Assembly: GCA_905331475.1 (NCBI GenBank) | Contig: CAJNYU010001919.1 | Span: forward strand, 58,971 to 122,970 | Source of the DNA: Rotaria socialis | Lineage: Eukaryota; Rotifera; Eurotatoria; Philodinida; Philodinidae | Direction: 5' to 3' | DNA: 64,000 nucleotides | Shown: positions 49,671 to 63,200 of the stretch, piece after piece | How the letters are laid out: each line of letters begins with the position of its first letter | Position numbering within the stretch: position 1 is the first letter of the stretch | The notes under the pieces: model-generated | What the model saw: only the letters and a program-made list of their open reading frames with translations | The model's database searches: none | Told to the model about the DNA's origin: nothing | Position numbers and translations under genes: made by a program

Positions 49671-50374
49671 ATGCATACGAGTGATAATATAACGATACCA
49701 ATTGTACCAAGTTGTATGTATTCAATAAAATCTATCGATTAAAACTAACAACAAAATTTTATTTCTAGTTGTGGTGCAAGAAGAAGGTGCGCGAAAAGTA
49801 CTTGTTTATTTAAATATCCCAGAACTTAAAGTTAAAAGAGCATTTCCAAATATTTTTAAATTCCTTCCATCAAATGGACAGGAAAAAGTGCTTGATTTTC
49901 AAAATCAGTAAGTGTTCTCAAACAAAAAATAAATAAATGTTCTAAAGAAAGTAATTCCTTAGATCGTTTACATTTACAATGAATGTTCAAACAAAATTAT
50001 ATTCAATTTCAATTGCACGATTACCAGGAGAAATTCAACCTGAACGTTGCTCAATTATGGTTTGACAAAAAAAAGACTTTAAAAACAAATACGAATCTTT
50101 CCTTATTTAGTATCAACGTGGTGGTTGTTGGATTACATTATATAAATTAGAATCAATGTCTTGGATGAATAGAATCTGCGATGATCTCGTTCCCGGATTG
50201 GATACTCAAGAAAGCTATAATCAGACTCCACAAGCATCAGCGCCTGCTGAAGAAGTACAATTAAAAGATACTGATATGCCACCACCATTCAATTCGGTTC
50301 CTCTAGCACCTCCTGTACCACCTCGATCATCATCATCAAAAAAGGCACCAGCACCACCGCCTCCAACTCATTAG
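49671..50374 (+). CDS. CS (p23/HSP20-like) domain protein with a proline-rich tail
   Basis: Four exons: 49671-49713, 49769-49907, 49963-50059 and 50111-50374; total 543 nt (180 aa). Phases fit: the 14-codon first exon ends T|GTATGT and continues TT GTG. After a short leader (MHTSDNITIPIVPS) the core reads RKVLVYLNIPELKVKRAFPN, then FTFTMNVQTKLYSISIARLP, GEIQPERCSIMYQRGGCW, and ITLYKLESMSWMNRICDD. This is the beta-strand order of a CS domain with the usual tryptophan near the end. CS proteins are HSP90 co-chaperones or adaptors (p23, SGT1, CacyBP, NUDC groups); which group is uncertain. The last 70 residues are Pro/Ser-rich (PLAPPVPPRSSSSKKAP), with PxxP motifs that could bind SH3 or EVH1 domains. 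The ATG at 49671 was chosen because it alone gives an in-phase donor. Confidence 0.65.
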
Positions 50375-53300
50375 ATTGTTTGCTCAGATATACATCAGTA
50401 TTTTGAACACAAACGAAATTATTTGTACATTTGTGAAACGACAGACACAAGACAAAATACTTTGTTTTTGATTTTGTGTTTAAAAAAACACTAATTATAC
50501 ATGGCTCTTTTTTTCTTAATGTAATTAGGCAGAATAAAAATAAATCATACGGAAATGAATATTAAAATCCTTATTATTATGGAATATTTTTATAAGACAA
50601 TGTACTAATTAATGTTTGTATTTGTGCTTGATCAATCCGAATAGATAAATAAATATCAAGCATTAATTAGAAAGAAAATAGGTATCAGTAAACGGATACG
50701 ATCTACATTTCCACTGAGGAGAATATTATTGTTCGATGAGTTAAGCGACTGACTTAAATGATGTCGCCTAACGATTGGATTCATATAGAAAATTGAATAA
50801 TATTTCATAAACAGACAAAACATGGTATTATTATTACAAGAAATTTAATCTTTTTATGCTAAACCCAGTTCTTGACGCTGATTAATAAATCAATTTAAAT
50901 CTAGCTGATTTATACACATAAACTAACCTATAGTTAATAGTTGTTTTCTAAGTTCATCAGTTGAATCTACTTCCAAAATGTAAATTTTTCTTACCGATCA
51001 GCTTAAAGAAATTGTAAAAAACCATACATATTTAATCAAACAAGAAAAAAGTCGACTTTACACTTGAGATAAAATCCTATAAGACCTAAATTATTTTCAC
51101 CAATGAACGAAATCATATAAGTTTCCATGTACAATATTGTTCTTTTTTTGATTAAAATAGTATTAATTACTTTCAGTTGTAGTTGAGAATGAATGAATGA
51201 GAATAAGAATGGTAATGATAATAACTAGCTCATTGATTTCTCCTCGGCTATTTAGTCATTACGCATGCAGAAATTAGGATGTGGTTGTCTCTGATTATAA
51301 TATGATAGATATACTTAAATTCTTGAATAATATATTTTTACGCATTGTACTTCTGCAATTTTCTTGAGAGTATGTTCATGAAAGATTCGAAGATTGATAT
51401 TTTGACATGCAATTTTGCCTATCAAAAGCTCCCATGCTCAAAATATTTGATGTTCTCTGAAATATCATTTTTATTTTATTTATAGACCCTTACCGTCTCC
51501 GGTGTAGGGTGAGAAACATAATACAATGAACAAACACATAATTATATTAACAAACTGGTTAAAAAAAGGGAGACAAGGGAAGGGAAAAAAATAGTCTTTT
51601 GTCTTTGTACGACGAGAGCCACGTAGATCGCCATTAGCATTGAGCTGAGACATCCATCAGTCTATTACCCTCTGANATTGATCATGAGAAAGTTGAATCT
51701 TATCGTTTAATGGCTCAAAGGCGCTTTCCTAATAGTCGAATAGATTTTGATTTATCAAGATTTCGTCTCTGGCTTTAATTTCGTCTTCGTTAATTACAAC
51801 AGATGGCCGTTCAAAGACAATTGTCATAAATAAATACTTATTTTTCCATTTGTCTCTTGTTATGTATTATAGACTCAAATATTTGTATTCAGTAATAAAA
51901 CATTCGTGCTTGTAATGCAAATAATGTCAACACTAGATTCGGGTATTGCCTGCCCGGCTTCACTTCTAGATCTGTGCTGATTCTATGGTCGCTTGTTTCA
52001 GGTGCAGAACTTTATGCTCTAATGATTGGTATTGGCTTATGATGAGGTTGTTGACGAAAAAGATTGCTATCCATATATCTGTAGCGGCTTACTAATCACA
52101 CTTACAGCATCTTTGTTTTCCTATCAATACGTCATTCATGCATCTATGAAAGGAAAATCGAATCATTTTTGTATCGCATATTTAGCGTGTTATTTTCGTT
52201 GTTATACGTATTTTACGGCTACGCCTCAGAGAGACGATCGGTTCGATTTTTCTAAATTCGAACCGAAATCTCTTAAATCAAATCGAACTGAAAAATTCTT
52301 TCTTCAAAACCAAACCGAACCGAACCAATCCTATTTCTGCTACGACCGTCGCTGAGCGAAATGGATAAACCGAAATAATTTTAGATCATAAACTAGTAAA
52401 GACTAATCTTTCTTAATTTTTAGGTCAAGTTCATTTTGAATAAAATACATAAAATCATCTTCTGAAGATTTGACTTTACCTTCAAATATTATAAAATCAA
52501 TTTCAAAGAAATAAAGCTTTTCGCTATAAGAATAGATATTAACTTTGTCATCTTTCAATGAACCTATCGATATTATAGACGCATCGTTTCACAGGAATTC
52601 AGTGATATTCTCTAAAAGAGAAACTGAATCACGAAGACTAATATACGAGAAAAGCTAAGATGTCAGAACTAAAGTGTCGATCATCAACTTATATTTAATT
52701 AAAATTCATTGAATAGATAGTACAAAATTCCTTGCAAAAAAAATTTAGCACAATATCTCATCCATGAATCGTTTAAATCATATCAAATATATATTTAAAC
52801 TCTAGATTTGATGGAAGATGGTTTCTATTGTATTGTTCTAAGTGCTCTTTAATTGAAAAACCATTTTTATGTCATGAATAAGAAAAATACGAATAACAGC
52901 AATCCTTCGGAAGGATACCTCAAAGTTTGTTCTAAGTTTTAGCTTTTGTTTTGATTTGTAGGCGGCTAAAAGAGTACGAGTGAGTTTTTTATTAATACTG
53001 TGCAGCACAACATTACTGTGGTCCGTCGTGGGTATTTTTTTTCTTCTTATTTACTAGACATAGTAAATGGTCATTTTGTATCACAATGATCTCAAAAACG
53101 AAAAGCGACAAAATTATCGTTGAAATGTCGATCGAAAATCTCGGGTTCAAGGATGTACTCCCTTTTTTTTATCGTATCTCTTGTACAAGGTCTGGTTGGT
53201 TCAAAAGCAAGCTCCATAATGCCAAATTGGACAAAAATGATCGTCAGAATACTTAAAGACGAAACATAAAATGTTCATTTGCCCCATTCGGGGGAGATGA

Positions 53301-54756
53301 CCCGAGGTAAGAGTAGGTCTCCCACAAACCAATGTAAATACTATCTCGACAAGACTTTTCAAATTTAAAAACACAGATTGATAGAAAAATGTTTTCTCCA
53401 CAATGTTTGTATCAGAATTTTTTTTATATCTTTGAATATAAAAAAAAGATATTCGTTCCGCAATCGCAAAGATCAATTTTTTGTGACCATTTACCTCTCT
53501 TGACTCTATGCTTCAACACTGAATAAGAATATCACTCAGGCTGACCTTAATTTATATCGAAGCAAAGAATGTTTGCCATTTAAGTTATTAATTAAATGTT
53601 TGATTACCTAAGTATAAGCATGCATAGACAATTAGTTTACTTCAATGACAGACGAAAATCAGAAACTTTAAAAGATTGAAGAGAATAGCATGAATTTCTC
53701 TGTAATCAACATTTGTTTATTTTTTCGATATACTGATCGTTTGGTTTCTCGAAATATTTGTTCTAACATCTTGAAGTCATAGCAAAAACTTGAAGAATTT
53801 AATACAGAATATTTCATATTTGTATAAATTTGTTTCTCAAGATTCCTGAGTTCACAGTTAAATCTTACTATATTCGGTCTACCGCAAAAAAAAACTATTG
53901 AAAGGACAAAATTGGTAGTTTAGATATTATGCCGAGAAAACTTTTTTACGAGAATTTCCCCATTTAAGGAAATTCTTTGCTTCTAAAGATCGGTAAAAGT
54001 TCCACTAATAAGCTAAACTCAATGTATTTAGAGTTATCACAAACAAAAATATATTCAAACATCTTCAGTAAATAAGATATAAATGATTGGGTAAGGCATA
54101 TTGACTATGTAGTAATGGGAAGATAACCGAATCATTGGATTTTACTGTTAGAAGAAGAAAAATCATAAAATTTAACTTCAAAAGGTTAATCGTCATATTG
54201 ATGAATTATCTTTCTTTTTCTTTTCTTTAGTTTTTGATAAAATTAATTTTCTCGAAAATCGAATGAAATCGTAATGTAATTTCGGTTCTCTTCGACGTTA
54301 TGCATGCTGTCATTTTGACATCTTGAATAAACGTCTTTAAAAAAGATAGGTTATAAATACTAGATGCTCTGCAATTTGTTTTCAGCAATAATATTCTAAT
54401 TATGGCTCTATAATAATGCTTCATATGATCTTTTCTTGCTTTCATCTGAACTCAAAGTACTTTGATGATACCAACAATAATGGCGCCGACATTAAAATAT
54501 TTTACATATAAGAGTTGAGAAAACTTTCTCTCCATATGGTGTGAAAGAGAAATGTCTTGTCAGAATAAAATTTTGATAAGACCTGCTTTGTTCACTTGTG
54601 TCGCAGAAGTATTAAGATTGACTTAAAAAGAAAAAGTGTATCAGCAGTTTATGGAAAACTCCTGATAAAAATGAGAGTGAGTGAGAGAACTGCGATGTTC
54701 ACTTTTGGAAACCAAAAATAAAGACGTATGGAATTGTACATTATAAGGTTTACGGA
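50375..54756. other. Long gene-poor region
   Basis: 4.4 kb with no intact gene. Contents seen: a faint decayed coding stretch at about 51590-52025 (listed separately), one N near 51676, a 109-codon plus-strand open frame at 52026-52355 without motif, and A/T-rich filler. The open frames at 53201-53476 and 54227-54445 (-) carry no family signature. Confidence 0.55.
51590..52025 (-). pseudogene. Possible decayed coding remnant, unrecognised
   Basis: On the minus strand one frame reads protein-like for about 80 codons (RPSVVINEDEIKARDEIL, then SAFEPLNDKIQLSHDQ, then MSQLNANGDLRGSRRTK) but is broken by a TAG, a TGA and the N. Upstream, STDLEVKPGRQYPN may belong to it. No family recognised. It could also be chance. 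Confidence 0.3.
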
Positions 54757-56102
54757 TAGAGGTGTAAGCCGATGGGTGATCGGTGGCGGCGCCATTTTGT
54801 GAATTTTTTTAAAATTTCCTCGGCGGCGCCGATTCAAAATTCTGAGGCTAAATGGCGGCGGCGGCTTAAAGCTTAGAAAAAGTACTATAATAGTCTAAAG
54901 CTAAAACAGGTACACAGTTTTTGAGACTATATTCGGGCAGAGTACAGAGTTTGAGACCTAATACACAGTTTTTAATTCATCCAGAACACTTCTAAGCCAA
55001 TGAAATATAAAAACAAATACTATCGAGAAACTTCCAGATAATTGAAGTGTCCAAATCCAGAGTATATTTTTAGACCTTTCAAAGAGCTCTTTGGTACGAT
55101 CGAGCGGAAATAAATACGCAAATGATAAGTCTATATCTGTAAAGAGCACAGCATTCTAGTCCTAATTACTATTTTTTTCACTCAATCAGAATACTTTCAG
55201 AAAAGGCAAAAATGAACAAATACTTTGTTCAAAAACGTATTCGGAGATCGTTAAGCGATTGTTCCCACGTTCTCCACCACTTATATTGCTATAAATGGAT
55301 GCAGGATTTTTAAGTTGAAAAAAATTAATATTAAGTTGGTCATTTTTCAATTTGATGTACCAAATTTTATACTAATCGTACTCATTATCGACTGACTAAT
55401 TGAGCCTTTTGTATAAATAATCAAAACGAATCCAGACGCACAATGGTTTTCATATATTAGGTAGATTTATCTTGATAAAAAAGTTTTTATTTTTACAGTA
55501 CAGATTTTTCATTTCGATTGCAAGGCGAGCCCAAAAATGAGCAAAATAAATATAATGATCTGTGTATTAATAAAACCCATCTACAAAATTTCTTAATATT
55601 GAAAAAGCACCACCAAAACTAATAGTAAATAAAACTTACCGAAGTTATTAATTCGTAGTAAAATCATTAAACTTTGAGTAGAAAATACAACTTCAATTGC
55701 TAATGAATAAAACAAAACCACGGAGGTTACTAATAGGTGAAACAAAATGATGCAAGTACTAAAAATACAGATAAAGTAAAGATAAATATAACCATCAAGA
55801 AAAATAATTAAGGAAACGTAAGTCTAATCACTAGGTTAAATAATGAATGAAAAACCACCATCACGATTGTTAATAACTAGAAGCACCTAGCATACGCAAG
55901 TTTATTGTATCATTTCGTTTTTGTTAATGGAAACTTCTAATACTAGTATCTGTTTATACATAAAAAAATAATAGACACAAACCATTCAGACCATTACGTA
56001 GAATTTTTAACTCATAAAATTAAGGAAAAAATGATTAAAAGGTTGTCCCTATTTATGAACGGTGTCGTCGGCGGCGGCTGAGCCGTACGGCTTACATCTC
56101 TA
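54757..56102. mobile_element. Nonautonomous hAT-like DNA transposon
   Basis: The ends are inverted copies: the left end begins TAGAGGTGTAAGCCG (54757-54771) and the right end, read on the minus strand, begins TAGAGATGTAAGCCG (56102-56088), 14 of 15 matching. The 8 bp outside are TTTACGGA on the left and TTTACGAA on the right, a 7/8 target-site duplication. Both subterminal regions carry GGCGGCG-rich runs unlike the surrounding AT-rich DNA. An 8-bp duplication with TA-G-GRTG-type ends is characteristic of the hAT superfamily. Inside 1346 bp there is no transposase-like frame, so it would need a transposase supplied elsewhere. Confidence 0.8.
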
Positions 56103-57734
56103 TTTACGAATATATTTTGTATAAAGTTTTCAATAGATCTTTTCAGGAACAAGCCTGTTTGAAAAGTTGTTTAACAGTGAATTTGCAATTATCAAGTATG
56201 GACTCAAACTGTTAATCAAAGATCTATAAAGTATGGAAGGCTGAGACAAACGAATACATGTATTTTGATCGAGCATTTTATACGATTTCTTAGCAATTTC
56301 TGTGGAAAGAAAAACTCACTTTGGTACATTGTCTTTTTTCATTACAAAAGAAAACTTTGATAGTTCAAAAAATGCAATAAAATTAGTTTAGAAATCAATA
56401 TTAGAACACCTACAAAATATAATTCAACGCATTTTCATCTCTTCTTTTCAATGGGTGAAAACCGCAACTCTCTATCTTGTTTCAATGAAGAGTTATTAAA
56501 AACAAAACATTCATTAGCATACATGTTACTGTGACACATACGAATAAAAGAGATCTTAATCGATATTTTTATTCTTACAGAAATTAGTTGAAATATGATC
56601 AAGTAGCATAGAAAAATAGAACATTGTTTTATCAACCCGCATAGAAAGAAAATGTTCCTCTTCTCATTTTGTAAGATATCGTAGCGTCAACATTATTACT
56701 TTTGGTATACTCCACGTAAATAATATTTGGTGATAATATTCATAAGCTCAATTCAAAGTATATGTCTTCACTTTGAACAGTCAGTGTATTGTCAAGATAA
56801 AAGAATTTGTTATAGAATGAATCATCTATATTTATATATAGTAATGTGATCAAAATCTGGCAAGCTCTTCCAAATATTAAGTTTTGATTCTGTCTATGGT
56901 AATTCCCACAAACATTGAAGAAAAAGAGTTCAAACAATGGAAAGTTGTCTTTTCGAAAAATTGGACTTATTGAATTCATTTACTCTGATGCTCGTTGATG
57001 AATTTTTAATCAACATTTATATTTCGAATATCTATTGATCTATTAAGGGGTTTGAATGTTATGACATCATATTGTGTATTCCCTAAGATGTTCCTTTGCT
57101 TCTATTGAAAAAGTTCATATGATATTAAGAAGACAAACAAAAAATCCTTGCACTGTTCTATTTTTCATATTCATAGTGTTTTTAATCGGTTCAATATATT
57201 TTATTAATCAATAAACAAAATTATTTCACAAAGATAAGAATCATTGATTGCGCGAAAATAAAAATATTTTAAAATAAGTTCATTGGAAAACGTATTCGAT
57301 AAACAAAATATTACAGTTGCTGTAATTGTCATTGATCTACTACTTTCGTATATTTATTTATATTTAGTTGATTAAACATTAACCAATTAATATGATAACC
57401 GTTGCATTGACGAAATCAACCATTATAATAACTACTAACGTTTAATATAGAATTCGTATTGGACATGTTTGTTTCTTTCCTATGTAATACTATTCGTGTA
57501 TGGAAATTTCTTTATTTAACTAATGCAGAGAACGCACATTGTATACAATAGAAAATAAACAATCTTTCATTGTAACATACGTTTATATTGTTTGTCTGTT
57601 TCAAAATAATAAATTTTTCATTAAAAGTTATTTACGAATACTATATTGATATAAAAGCTGTACATAACATTAAATATTTTCATTCACACGAATATTTTCC
57701 TATTATTTAGATTAATTTAACAACGTTTTTGACT
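56103..57734. other. Gene-free stretch
   Basis: AT-rich. Minus-strand open frames at 56435-56635 and 56740-56979 lack motifs. The end of this stretch is the 5' region of the NTAN1-like gene. Confidence 0.6.
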
Positions 57735-58568
57735 ATGTCTGAGGAAAATCGAATTAAATACGTCAAGGTGCCAATGGGAAGATCTCGTACCAGTAAAACA
57801 AACATTCGTTCCGATGGTTTTGCAACTTGTTTATTTTTTTTCTTACGCTTTGTATACGAAGAGCAAGAAAATTGTTATCTTCATCATTATAGTCATTCTA
57901 TTGAGGAATCCAATATGGTATATACTGAATTACTTGAAACGTTTTTGACCATGATGCTAGAAAACTTGAAAAGACGCCTGCGTCTATCAACAATATTGCC
58001 AGAATCTGGTAAACCCCCAATATTACATGATTTTAAATTGATTATCGGTGGAGGCGATGCTAATGAAGCTTTATCAATTAAATATGCATTTTCATTTTTA
58101 AATTCCACGGATGAAAATAATTTCCTTGAATATTTTCAAAATAAAGAAATTGCATATTTATATACTCAATTAATGAACCGAACCGTTATATTAAAATCCA
58201 TTTTTCTTTGTCTATCAGACGAAGAATTAGCTCATGGTAAGTTCTTTTTTTTTGAGTAATAAATATTGTTTACAAGCATATTATTTATAGAAAAAGCAAC
58301 AGGCATCGCAGTAGACTTTCCCTCGTTATGGATAAAATATTGTTGTTTATCAAAAGAAGTTGCGATTGGTATTTATTGGTCGTCACCTTCTGCTCGATTT
58401 GATATGGCAAATATGATAATCAATTTAAATCTTGATTCACCAACACAATATTGCTGGAAACAAGAGGAAGCAAAAGTGAAAAAATTATTACAAGCAGCTA
58501 ACAACAAGGAAAAAATAAAGCTTTTTCAAGCTTTATCATTTATTGATCAAGACCCATTATATTCATAG
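57735..58568 (+). CDS. NTAN1-like protein (putative N-terminal Asn amidohydrolase family)
   Basis: Two exons, 57735-58236 and 58291-58568, total 780 nt (259 aa), joined in phase at AH|EKATGIAV across a 54-nt intron. The ATG at 57735 is the first in the frame. Similarity to vertebrate NTAN1 is weak but ordered: SDGFATCLFFFLRF (residues about 28-41) corresponds to the NTAN1 block SDDATTCHIVVLRH, which holds the catalytic Cys; then HDFKLIIGGGDANE to the VHLVGGFSD strand; GIAVDFPSLW to GIAVNIKTAE; and KLFQALSFIDQDPLY at the C-terminus. NTAN1 deamidates N-terminal Asn to Asp, feeding the Arg/N-degron pathway. Human NTAN1 is 310 aa, so this one lacks part of the N-terminus. The assignment rests on pattern order and the Cys, so it is tentative. 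It lies 280 bp upstream of GAPDH on the same strand. Confidence 0.45.
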
Positions 58569-58848
58569 TAAGTAATTGCTTTTTTAGTCTATATACATGA
58601 ACCGAAAAGTTCGCATCATATCTGCATCGATCAGTAACAAAACAGAAATTGTTTAGAAACAGAAAAATATTTTTTGTTTATTGATTACTTCAAAGAAAAA
58701 TAAGTAAATAAATATTATCTCTATTTGTTTTTCTATTAGAAGTAATCTTGGACAACAAATATTTTCTGTTGTATTTCTTAATAAGGATTTAAACTTGGTT
58801 CGGTTTCTTTCTACTACGTTCTCTTTTCTAATAATAGCTACAGTCTTA

Positions 58849-60290
<1,442 letters not shown>

Positions 60291-63200
60291 ACTTGAACAA
60301 TTCTTTATTTGCTAATAGACAAATATAAATAAATATTTTTTATGATTTATATTTAAAAATAAAAATAACTCATCCTAATTTATGTTTATAAGAAATATAA
60401 ATCATAAGAAACTTAATTTATTTTAAATATAAATTATTTGCTTTTTGTAATTTATTAAATATAAATTAAATAAAATTATCATATTTCTCTATAATGCCTT
60501 AGGTAAGAAATACATCTTATTTTTGACACTATTCTCAGCTATAACTGATAAGGTACATATTATTTTCGTTAAGCAAGTAGTTTATACGGTACTAGAAGAT
60601 CTTAGCAATTATTATAATAAGTTTCTTCAAAGAGAATTCAAAATAAATTTTACAGAATAGGATGAGAACCGATGCTAGAAACTTATGGGAGAGTATGAAA
60701 CAGTTTTCTTCAGATAAATATTCATGCATCGAAAAGCAGTTATTCATTTATCGAATAAAGCTAGCTGTCGCTGAAGTAGTGATTGAATACTTATTAAAAT
60801 ACGTGGTACTTTTCGTACTAACTGCGTCAAAATCTTAAGTATCAGTACATCTTTTACAGTATAGATACATGCAAGTTTTACTTTAAAAGAATTATACTTT
60901 TTACTTGTACCTAAGTACCATATACTAGTATCCAGCTGTCTTCAGTATAGGCACTAAGTGCTTTCTAGTTTTTAGTTTTTCTTTTCGGTTTTGAGCTCTA
61001 GTTATTTTACATGTATTGGGCGTGCTTTAAAAATTCTAAAACAACTTTAAAGTCATAAAAGCAGCTGACTTAGACCTATTGTTAAACAATATCATAAGGT
61101 AACAGTCAAAATATAAGTCCTTTTGACTGATTATGTGTCATAGTGAGTCTGATATCGTACTAAGAGATGTAACAACATCAATGTTCACTAATATGTGTCA
61201 ATACCATATTTTCATTGTTATACTTTTCATCATTTTACCTGTTTTTGCGAAATCATAGTCATTGTGTTACAGCCATTGAAAGTGCCCAATGTACGTTTTA
61301 AGTGTAAATTTATCACTAAGCTATTAGATTACAGATAACAGCATAGATTTTTTGTGAGGAGTGAAAGTTTATTATTTCTGTGAAGTGTCCAGCTGAACAA
61401 TGTTACATTTTTCAAAGATAATCTATAAATCACAAGCCATTGCAAAGCCATAAATGAAATTTGGCAGTTGTTGGTCTCATTCATATACGGTATAAATACG
61501 AAAGAGTCTTCTGTTCACGTTTTCTCGTTGTCTTCTACTGGTAAAGAACAAGAAAAATAGATATAACTTTGGGCTTTCATGGAGGCTTCAAATATAGAGA
61601 CAATGGCTTTGTAGTACATAGCTCAAAAACGTATTAAAATCATTTTGAGAAAGGTATTCGAAGTGGCAAAAATGCGACAAGCTCAAAAGTCGAGAAAATG
61701 TGCTGACGTACAGAGAAAACACTTTGTACTTATATCAGCCAAATCATAGCACTGAAGAAGAATTCTTTCTGTACAATGATGTTTGGTTCACATATTATTT
61801 CCTGAATATGCTGCTGCTAATTTTAAACTTTCCAGTAAATTATTGTCGAGACAGAGGAGGTAATTCTTTTAAGCAAACAGAATATTACTTCTTATTGTGG
61901 AATAGAAAAACCTTCGTCGTTTTACTTTGCAAAAGCACAGTATTTTCAAAACGATATTTGCTCTTAATACAAAATGTCAGTCTTCTGGTGACCCTTGAGC
62001 CAATAATTCGCATACTCTAATACTCTTTCTCAAGACATTCCGTAGCAGAAATAAAAAGTTCTCTGAAATAGCGTTTTGTTCGTATTTCTTTCATGTTTCA
62101 AGACTTATACACTCTTAGCTCATATTTTTCTGCAAACTTCACTCGGTTCCCATTCTTAGGTGCAAAAATTATAAGTGACATTTATACTAGAAACTCTTAC
62201 TTGAATGAAAATCATGTATAATCGATGAACACTACGTGAATAAAATGTTAAAAATATGATATATTTCTTACCCAAGGTATTATGGAAAAAAATTATTATT
62301 TAATTTAATTTATATTTAATATATTGCAAAAAGTAAATAATAAAAAGTAAAGAATATACCGTTCTGTTGTATGCAAATTGGGTGTAGTCAAAAGACCAGA
62401 AAACATCGATGAGCTATTTTGGTTTTCTCTCACAACCTGCGTGATTCAAAGCACATCATCATTACCCTTTAGTCGTGACAATTTCAAATCGTAATTTACT
62501 GTTAATCAATATCTTCGATCACAACAATATTGAAAAATTTTCGTTTATTTACATAGCTTCATTTTTCGTCCTCAATCCTCAAGATTATAAGAGTTAGCAA
62601 TACAATTTGTACTAGCGATATCTCTTTTGAATAAATTCAATTCTATGTGAAATATAAGATCAATATGGGTATAATCATACATTTAGCTGTTCTAACCTAT
62701 TTCAGTAATAATTAATAGAATGGAATATCACAATTTAGAAGACGAGTGTGTTGATAAGCCATTGAGTCAATTTTTTTAAGAGGTCATCTTCTATATAGTA
62801 TTGTCTGTTTCAATGCGACTTAACTATATTATTTGATTATCCAGGTAGCATATTAAGGTAACTAATGTCAGTAACGAATTCGAGTTCAGGAAGTACTCGA
62901 ATTTGTTGCTAACATTAGTATCGATAGCTGTTGTTCACATTAAATTAATATATAAATTGATATTAAACTACATAAAATCAAAACCAAAAGACAAGAAAGC
63001 GACTATTGTTTACATAAATATATGTATCCTCTCTCTTCTATGTATATAGTGACCTTTGCTTACATAATGAATTCGATGGAGATGGATTGACGTTCAATGT
63101 TTTTTTCTTTTTCGTGATCAACGAAAAGAAATATTTTTTATCGGCTTCGTCTGACTCGAACAAGGCAAGAGAAAAGAATTTTTCTTTCTGTTACATATAT

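Noticed and set aside
51486-51511. ACCCTTACCG...GGTGTAGGGT imperfect palindrome
   Set aside because: Arms contain unpaired bases and no second copy or element boundary was seen.
52026-52355. 109-codon plus-strand frame
   Set aside because: Begins with a weak context, no family signature; a short stretch upstream reads like a caspase-type strand but is followed by stops.
53137-53175. GGGTTCAAGGA followed by a T run, resembling a tRNA B box and terminator
   Set aside because: The B box does not fit the consensus and no A box or cloverleaf can be folded upstream.
61700-62020. 106-codon plus-strand frame
   Set aside because: Aromatic and Leu-rich AT-driven composition, no motif, no splice partners; insufficient for a gene call.
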